DNA of 64,000 nt from Stereum hirsutum FP-91666 SS1 (Eukaryota; Basidiomycota; Agaricomycetes; Russulales; Stereaceae). The translations under genes and the position numbers were made by a program. The notes under the pieces are model-generated. The model did no database searches, had not been told where the DNA came from, and worked only from the letters and a program-made list of their open reading frames with translations. Shown piece after piece: positions 57,388 to 64,000 of this stretch. The stretch's first letter is position 1. Each line of letters starts with the position of its first letter. The stretch is from contig NW_006763136.1 of the NCBI RefSeq assembly GCF_000264905.1, forward strand, positions 2,199,550-2,263,549, given 5' to 3'.

Positions 57388-59190
57388 TTCTTGAGGCATG
57401 TATTCCATTTACTTACCGGTTGGTGGTATGTATGCCGTCGTGTAAGGGCTTGCCACCCCCACCGCCTCCGCCACCAATAGTTGTGAATCTCGCAGTGCTC
57501 TCTGCCATGCTGGGACCCCACCTGTCCTCGATGATCCCCTCAAACTGTCTGCTTGACGGGGTCGAGCTTTAGGTAGAGGGCGAGAGGGACGTGGAACCGC
57601 GAGACGGAGGGTGCTTCGCAATAGAGACCACACGTGGCGAGCAGTTCGTCGTTGACGACGTTGCTGGTCAATGGAAAGGAGACTGGAGGCTGACATATGA
57701 ATATGAAGTAGCGTCTACAGTTGGTGGGGGAAACGTCCAAAACAGACACAGACGCGGCCTTATAGGGCTTTCTGACATGATGATGTACGTCCTCTCGCAC
57801 AGCAAACATGCTGAGCTGAGCATAAAGTTGACGCCTGTCTTTTGTTATAGCCTCACCTCAAGGAGGTCTTGCTCCAGTACACGTCCCGATTTAGTCAGCT
57901 ACGACGTCCTGCAGTCCTACTCCAAGATTTTCTGTGGCCTCGCGGATGCCTGCATGCAGGAAACCAAATCTCTGAGACGATCGGTTGCTACAAGACTTCT
58001 TTGTGCGCAGCCATTTTCAGCGTCTCTTGCACTAAACTTGTACTGATTATCATCACCAGTCTGTTTGTGGAGTATCACATTGACGCACCTGTGATACCCC
58101 TCTAGCTTCACGTCCGATTGTGCTGCTGAAGGCGTTAACCACAGCCATTCATCTCGCGTATCGTTTCAAGCGTCCAAAGAAGCTATCCTGACCACGTCAT
58201 CAAACATGGCCACCCGTAAAGAAGTCTTGAGGAGGGCTAGATCATCTACAGTCTGTAAGATTCTAGTCCCCCAATCGTTCTAAGTATCAGACCTCATTCT
58301 GTTCTTAGATGTTACTTAACAGGAGCCGGCCGTCACTGATAAAAGATGTAATCCATCCATGTTGTTTGCTCTTTATCAGGATACTATTTCAAGATCTCTC
58401 CGCTGAATGTGGCGTGTCTTGACAAGGGGAAATGGTTGGATATATTTTGAGTACTGGTCTACGCGGTGACTTGGAGCTTGGAGTACATCTTGCGGGATAA
58501 ATTCGCCCCCCAGGCCACCCGCAAAGCTCGAATGTTCTGTCAGTGGGTTCTTCGCAGCTTTCGCTCTGTCATCTGCGGTGTCTTGATCCTTAAGCAGTCC
58601 GGCTCCCTAAAACCTCTTGAAGGTTTTTCTTGATGAGTTCGGAGTTCGAACTTCCGTTCGCCCCGGCAAGCAGTGACATTAGCGGCGCATCGCGGGCCGC
58701 GGCTGCTTTGCCCCTTTGAGCATTCTTGCATCATCGTTCACCGCCCTTGCAGCTAGTACAAGCCTATACGCAGAGTCACCTGGGAGAAGTTTGCTGCTAC
58801 GAATGGGCGATATCTGACAGTATTTGTGTCTGTCGCGCCAACGATCTTGCTGGAAGGGTTCGGCTCTGTTTTCCCTGGCATGACTTGTTCCAGTGTTATC
58901 CGTCGCCGTTTTGCGAGCTCCAGCATCCTCTTATATTTTCCTCAACATGACCGCGGCAGCCTTCCGATTCTCCTCTCCTTATCTCGTAACGTTATCTGAT
59001 CCTTCCCATTGCTACTAATACCCTTGGCTGTGAGGTCGTGAGCTGAGGACAGTACTTCCGGAATACACTGCCAGTGATACTGCCTCACCGGTGTTCTACT
59101 ACATTATCTCAGTAAGTAGTTTCGATTAAGCATGATGGTCATATCGTGTCTCATATCAGTGATATCTGATAATACACTACAGCTATCTAC
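57388..59190. other. 1.8-kb intergenic region
   Basis: Could hold 5' exons of the unknown basic protein (57409..57696, 57540..57809 open on minus) and the promoter of the FAD oxidoreductase. No other gene, repeat or tRNA recognised; a TTCGGAGTTCGAACTTCCG palindrome lies near 58640..58660. Confidence 0.35.
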
Positions 59191-61039
59191 ATGTCGACCC
59201 AGAAACCTCAACTGCTACCTGTCCCAAATCGGCTACCGACGTTCTGGCTTTCAGAACCTGATCCTTCACTGGAGAACGCCCGTACGACTGATGAGCTGCC
59301 TCCTTCCGTCGATGTGGTCATTATTGGTAGCGGCATGAGTGGAGCTATCACTGCGTACCATCTCTTCAAAGGCCAAGATGACGCCAGCCCCAGCATCCTG
59401 ATGCTCGAAGCAGCCGAGACTTGCTCAGGGGCTACAGCGCGCAACGGTGGGTTCATTCTGATGGAAGTTTGAACCACTGAGTCTTGATATTTCTTGACTG
59501 TCAGGTGGTCATTGTGAGTATAGAAAACTACGTGCTGTTATTTTGATGGATCCCGTGCTTATACTCTCTAGGCAAACCGATGACTTATTACGGGTTCGAG
59601 GGCTTCAAGACCTCCCTCGGTACGGATGCGGCCAACGCTATCATGGACTTCGAAGCCTCCCATCTCCAGCACTATATCGATCTAGTTACTGCAGAGGATA
59701 TCGACTGTGACATGCATGCCACCCGCGCATGCGACGTATACTACGGAACCGACGAGGCGATGGCTCAGAAGCGTAATTTCAAGACGAGACAAGCAGAGCA
59801 CCCTGAGTTCGTGAACGTCAAGGGTGACATGCGCGAGATAGAGGATGTGGAGGAGCTAGAAAAGATATCTGGCGTGAAGGACGGGAAGTGGGGAGTAACG
59901 GTAAGATGGTGTTATCTTATCCAAGTTTTCGTCGCCTCATGCAAATATTGTACAGTTTCCTGCTGGTCATTTCTGGCCATATAAGCTAGCCACCCATCGT
60001 ATGGATACTTTTCTCTATGAACCTGACAGTTATGCCGATAGTACTTTGTTTAGTGATCAGGTCGTGTGTCGCCAAGGGACTGAACCTTCAAACGCATACC
60101 CCAGTGCAGTCAATCCAGCAATCGGACAAGGAGGGCTACTGGAATGTACAGACTCCCCGCGGCCAGATCACAGCAAAGTCTGTGGTCGTCGCCACGAACG
60201 CATACACGAGTGGTATTCTTCCCGAATTTTCTACTCGGATTATACCTGTACGAGGGACTGTATGCAGTATTACTCCAGCACCATCACATACGATTGGATC
60301 GAGTCCTGGTCCTTTGAAGTTCACTTACGGGCTGCGTTCGAACCCCGGAGAAAATGATTATATCATTTGTCGTGGCGGGAGAGGCAGAGTACCAGTAAGT
60401 CTCCTCCAGAGCTCGTCGTGGCTCGTAGATCTGATACGCGATAAACATAGGGCGTGGGGGACCATTCCATCATCTTGGGAGGAGCTCATAGAGCGGTCCT
60501 GAAGGATGTGGATGCGTGGTACAATAACATACGCGATGATGAATACATTCCGGGCGCGAAGGAATATTTCGCAAATTATATGAAGGATCATTTCGTCGGA
60601 TGGAGTTCAGAGACGGGAAATGTAGATCAGGTATGGTCTGGAGGTAAGCTCTCTGATTTCCTTCACATAGTCCATCTTACTCACTAGTAGCACCACAGTC
60701 CTCGGCTACTCAGCGGATTTGCTTCCATACGTCGGTGAACACCCCGAGAAAGCCGGTGTCTTCGTTCTTGCAGGATATACAGGGTAGGTGGTTTTCAACC
60801 ATTCACAGGCACTCAGCTCAGATTCTTTCTGTAGGCACGGTATGCCTCGCATCCCCAAGTGCGGTGAGGCAATCGCCACACTGGTCAAGTCTCGCCACAG
60901 AACTGGCACCATCACAGCTGAGGCTCGTGACAAGTTCTCGGAAATCATTCCTACTCCGTACTTCTTGACGCAGGAGAGACTTGACAGTCGTAAGAATGCG
61001 ATCTTGCCTGCTACAAAGAAAGATAATGTAACGATCTAA
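59191..61039 (+). CDS. FAD-dependent oxidoreductase (DAO superfamily)
   Basis: Exons 59191..59446, 59505..59513, 59572..59900, 59956..59998, 60054..60394, 60451..60643, 60699..60783, 60835..61039; 1461 nt, 486 aa. A Rossmann FAD-binding motif VVIIGSGMSGAITAYHL (Gly46-x-Gly48-x-x-Gly51) is followed by ATARNGGHCKP, where the 9-nt exon 2 supplies GGH, then a substrate-binding part, the SVVVATNAYTSGILPEF segment, and the C-terminal FAD contact VLAGYTGHGMPR. The family oxidises amino acids, sarcosine or related amines with release of peroxide. No signal peptide, so likely cytosolic or peroxisomal; the end (DNVTI) is not an obvious PTS1. Substrate not told by sequence. Convergent with the HAD gene, 123 bp apart. 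Confidence 0.9.
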
Positions 61040-61162
61040 GACTCGATATCAATGCGTACAGCACACTCTTGAGTCGAGAGTTGTGTCTCATACTATATAT
61101 GCATCATCTTGCAGTTGATTTATGCGACTTCTACCTCCTACATGGTCTTACTCATGCATACA

Positions 61163-62220
61163 CTAGTTCTTCTCACCCCACCTCTCAATAATCGCCTTCG
61201 TCAACCCAGGAAGATCATCTGCGACGACGTCCGCTGCTCCGAAAACTCCTTCGCAAGGATCCTTCTCGTAGATCGTACAATACGCCGTATCGAAGCTGCG
61301 CCGAGTATCATTAGCAAGTATGAAAATATGGCGTTGAGGAACCATCCAGCAAGGTGAACACGCACCCAGCCAAACGAGCAGCCTAGGAGAATGGAGTGAC
61401 ATCCGAATCAGCATCAGATACAAACATTCGACAGGAATTAAGAATTACACTGCAATCCCAGGCGTGTGCTGCTGCGAACACAGTCACTGACCCCTCCAAA
61501 TTCGCCCCCACCTTCTCCCTCGCCATCTTATAAACCGGCGCCTCAGGCTTTCCCACACCGACTTCGTCCGCCGACAAGATCATCTCCGCCGGCATATCGA
61601 CCCCAGCCTGGTCAAAGTATCCCTTAACACGATCGGGGCTCGCGTCCGTGCAACAATATACCTTGAATCCTGCCTCGCGCAGATTTTGAAACATCTCTGG
61701 CATCCCGGGTCGAGGCCTCAGTTTGCGGTAAGAGGCAACGAGGAAGTCGACGTCTTCCTGTGTGGCGAAGGTGTGTGGCGAGGAAATTCCAGCCTGGAAG
61801 AGGACGCGGAAGAAGGTCTGCTTGAGGATGGACTCGTAGGTGGCGTATTTCTTCATTGCAGAGAGGTAGACGTAGTCACGTTCGGCCGATGACAGCCTGC
61901 AAAATCGAAGTGTCAGCCTGGCGGAAATATTGCAGAAGGTAAGCTAGTGCGGACCATGCTGCGAAGAGGAGTTTGTAGGGTACCCCCTCAGCCGCAAGCT
62001 TCTCTCCCAAGAGACTGTTCAAAGCTTCATAACCGGCTTCATAACCAACTTCAAAATATCAATTGCTGTTAGACTATACATATCGTTATGGTTCACATGG
62101 GGGGGACACTGACAGCATGTCCCAACGACATCGACTACACAAAAACAAGAACAAGTCAATTATCAGCCAATGATCCACACAAGCAAGGCTGCACTCACAC
62201 ACAACAGATCTGGAAGCCAT
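61163..62220 (-). CDS. haloacid dehalogenase-like hydrolase (HAD type II)
   Basis: Exons 62220..62199, 62134..62114, 62048..61955, 61896..61449, 61382..61366, 61295..61163; 735 nt, 244 aa, the usual size of L-2-haloacid dehalogenases. Motif I VVFDVVGTCFGYE (nucleophile Asp9) lies across exons 1-3; cap-domain text ERDYVYLSAMKKYATY; motif II CTDASPDR; motif III lysine in GVGKPEAPVYK; motif IV AAAHAWDCSAARLAG, very like the HAxD of dehalogenases; then DTAYCTIYEKDP. It would hydrolyse C-halogen or phosphate-ester bonds; fungal members are poorly characterised, so substrate is inference. Borders of the short exons were set by phase and by these motifs. Confidence 0.87.
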
Positions 62221-62756
62221 GGTGTTACCACAGAGCGTCTCGCGAGAAGGCCAAGAGTAAAAGGGACAGTCGAGAGATTACAGTGTGAATGAAAGTGGCG
62301 AACTATGTATACTCGCGATAAGCATGTTCGATTGACGAAATATATATTCTGGTTACCATCGATCGCGATGCTTCGTGCTCGTGAGCTCCCTGAATTTGCA
62401 ACTTGAATGGTGCGCGAAGGTCTGAGAGGTTATCATGCAGATACTGGCAAAGCCGCGGCGAAGGTGCTACAGAGCAGGGGGGCGACGTCACACGCGGTCA
62501 ATTCAGGCTTGTGGAGGAAAGGAGTAAAAGAGCCTATTAGGTGGGAAGCGTCGGTTGACTTGTCGAGATTGAGCTTTCCGGTGTCCTGACTGATCGCCGG
62601 GAGCTATTTCGCCAATAGCCCAACATTCGCTGACATATGTCAGCGAAATCGGGAAGTCGAACAAGATCTGAGAGAAAGGGAATCCAGATTCCACAACGCA
62701 AAGCAAAAAACAATACCACAAACATACATCAATGAAGGAGCTCAGGACGACAGACC
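62221..62756. other. intergenic spacer
   Basis: 536 bp between the HAD start and the stop of the MOB gene (both minus). A perfect short palindrome AACATTCGCTGACATATGTCAGCGAA lies near 62623..62648 (core CGCTGACATATGTCAGCG). No gene seen. Confidence 0.45.
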
Positions 62757-63966
62757 TCAAGAATCGCTCTCAGGAGTCGTCTCACCCTCCTTTTCCTCCT
62801 CAGCCTTCACCTCATTTGCCTCGCTAACATCCTTCTCCTCAACCTTGAGCTCTTCAAGCACCTCCTCTGCAGGAGGAGCAGCCTCGCTCTCCTCCTTCGA
62901 CTCTTCCGCATTATCAGACGCGACAGATGGCGGCTCAGTTTCATCTTGCGTCGGAACAAGCGCAGCCTCCACTTCTGCGGTGGAAATGTCTCCATCGTTA
63001 GCGACACTCTCGGCGGTCTCCTTCTCCTCGCGTTCTTCCTCGACGAGACCCTCATCTTTGTCTTCAGCCTCTGTCGCATCTTCCGTTCCTTCAGCCACGG
63101 TCGGGGCATCAGCTGCGGCTTCCTCCTCTGCCCCGGTGACCTGTTGCTCCCTCGCCAACGCCGGATCAATTCCCGAAAACTCGTCCGTATCTTCCAACGA
63201 TGGCTCGGCCGCCTGGACCAGACTATCCGTAAGGTCGTGCTCCGTTGTCTGTGCAGAAGGGATATGCGGAATGTCCATTTCTGTTGGCTCTCCGGATGAC
63301 GAGACGGGAACACCGTCGACGAGGTCCGGGTCGATCTCAGATGGAGCATCCTCTATGGCTGTATTCGCATCAACGGGATCATCGTCGACCTCTGCGGCAA
63401 GTTCGTCAGAGGGAGCTGATACATCTAGCGGTGATTGAGCTTGGGGGTAAGATTCTTCTTCGTTGGCTTTTGCGAGCTCTTCGGCGACGGAAAAGGCCTC
63501 GCTGTAGACCATGGTATCGGTTCTATTTCGCCCCTTCCACGGACTTGGATTTCTTTGTACGTTTGAGTCCGTGGACTGTGGCTGCTCCTGCAGACTTTGG
63601 GAGTCGTATGATCTGGCGAGTCCAGCAATCTCCCTTCCTCGTTCTTCAAAGGACGAATCCCCGCCCTCTTCGCTACTGGCGCCACCAGTATTATGAAGCT
63701 GAGGCTCGACGGCGGCGCCAAGTAAGCGCGGGGGCTCGACGTCGTTGTTTGAGTCCTCTCGGGATAGACGGGGTGGGATGACGAGGAATTCCGGGGGGAC
63801 AAGCTCGAATTTGGACGTGAGTGCGAGGAATCGGGCGTAGAGGGAAGATTCGGCCTCGGCTTGTTCGAAGATTTCGCGATGGTGGAAGTAGGCGTGGGCA
63901 AAGATGCGGCCGAGACGGCGGGCTAGGGAGCTGAAGTGGCGATGAGAGGATTGGGGGATGGATAGT
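62757..63966 (-). CDS. MOB-family (Mob1/phocein) protein with long acidic C-terminal tail; N-terminal part outside window
   Basis: The last exon, 63966..62757 (403 codons incl. stop), begins at a probable ATGGCAG acceptor; earlier exons lie beyond the right edge. The first about 65 residues are the end of a MOB fold: LARRLGRIFAHAYFHHREIF, EQAEAESSLYARFLAL and KFELVPPEFLVIP. MOB proteins activate NDR/LATS-type kinases or act in STRIPAK complexes. After VIPPR follow about 330 residues of low-complexity sequence: a Ser/Gln-rich part, then a very acidic Glu/Asp/Ala-rich tail (e.g. EEEREEKETAESV, VKAEEEKEGETTP) ending ESDS. Classical Mob1 ends soon after this fold, so the tail is the odd feature. 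The opposite strand frame 62845..63438 is its shadow. Confidence 0.85.
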
Positions 63967-64000
63967 CTGCCATGCTGATCAGTACTACGGCTGGTAAAAG

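Noticed and set aside
58640..58670. GTTCGAAC-containing palindrome as a possible tRNA T-loop
   Set aside because: No matching acceptor, D or anticodon stems could be found on either strand.
62845..63438. 197-codon plus-strand Ser-rich frame
   Set aside because: Poly-Ser text is the reverse reading of the acidic Glu/Asp/Ala tail of the MOB protein.

Overview
The window is eukaryotic nuclear DNA from a filamentous basidiomycete, most likely an Agaricomycete. The evidence is dense short GT-AG introns (about 45-90 bp, up to 12 per gene), very small exons, compact intergenic spacing, short TATA boxes about 100-120 bp before several start codons, and gene families typical of mushrooms: F-box/LRR proteins, secreted carboxylesterase and GH20 hexosaminidase, NCS1 permease, fimbrin, FAP1/NF-X1 and SMYD-type SET proteins. 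I saw no tRNA, rRNA or CRISPR array, and no bacterial-style operons. All gene models below were spliced by hand from reading frame, splice consensus and family knowledge; no RNA or database evidence was available.

Layout. 1-7 kb: 3' part of a prenylated ubiquitin-fold protein (UBL3/MUB type), a 13-exon secreted type-B carboxylesterase, and a small FHA-domain protein. 7-20 kb (all minus strand): secreted GH20 beta-N-acetylhexosaminidase, an F-box/LRR-type protein, the NF-X1/FAP1 zinc-finger protein and an NCS1 nucleobase permease. 20-27 kb (minus): a second kind of F-box/LRR protein with a long intron, TFIIA small subunit, and an APH-fold kinase-like protein. 27.8-28.1 kb: a 338-bp foldback MITE flanked by TA. 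29-34 kb (plus): a tandem pair of cytochrome b561-like membrane proteins, then a paralogue of the F-box/LRR gene at 10-12 kb. 34-40 kb: a gene-poor stretch with possible minus-strand coding relics. 40-42.5 kb: a Ser/Pro-rich protein ending in an RRM-like fold. 42.5-46.1 kb: gene-poor. 46-51 kb (minus): MYND/SET protein and fimbrin. 53-57 kb: two coiled-coil proteins facing each other and a small unknown protein. 59-62 kb: an FAD-dependent oxidoreductase convergent with a haloacid-dehalogenase-like hydrolase. The right edge holds the C-terminal part of a MOB-family protein with a long acidic tail.

Functionally the window mixes housekeeping genes (TFIIA gamma, fimbrin, FAP1, MOB, SET/MYND) with accessory ones (esterase, hexosaminidase, permease, F-box/LRR, b561 pair, APH-like kinase). 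The accessory genes show the recent change: tandem duplication of the b561 gene, dispersed inverted duplication of the F-box/LRR gene about 20 kb apart, and a transposon-derived foldback between them. I found no convincing evidence of a wholly new biological system. The least explained items are the gene-poor 34-40 kb block, the RRM-like orphan, the MOB protein's acidic tail, and several unnamed proteins.
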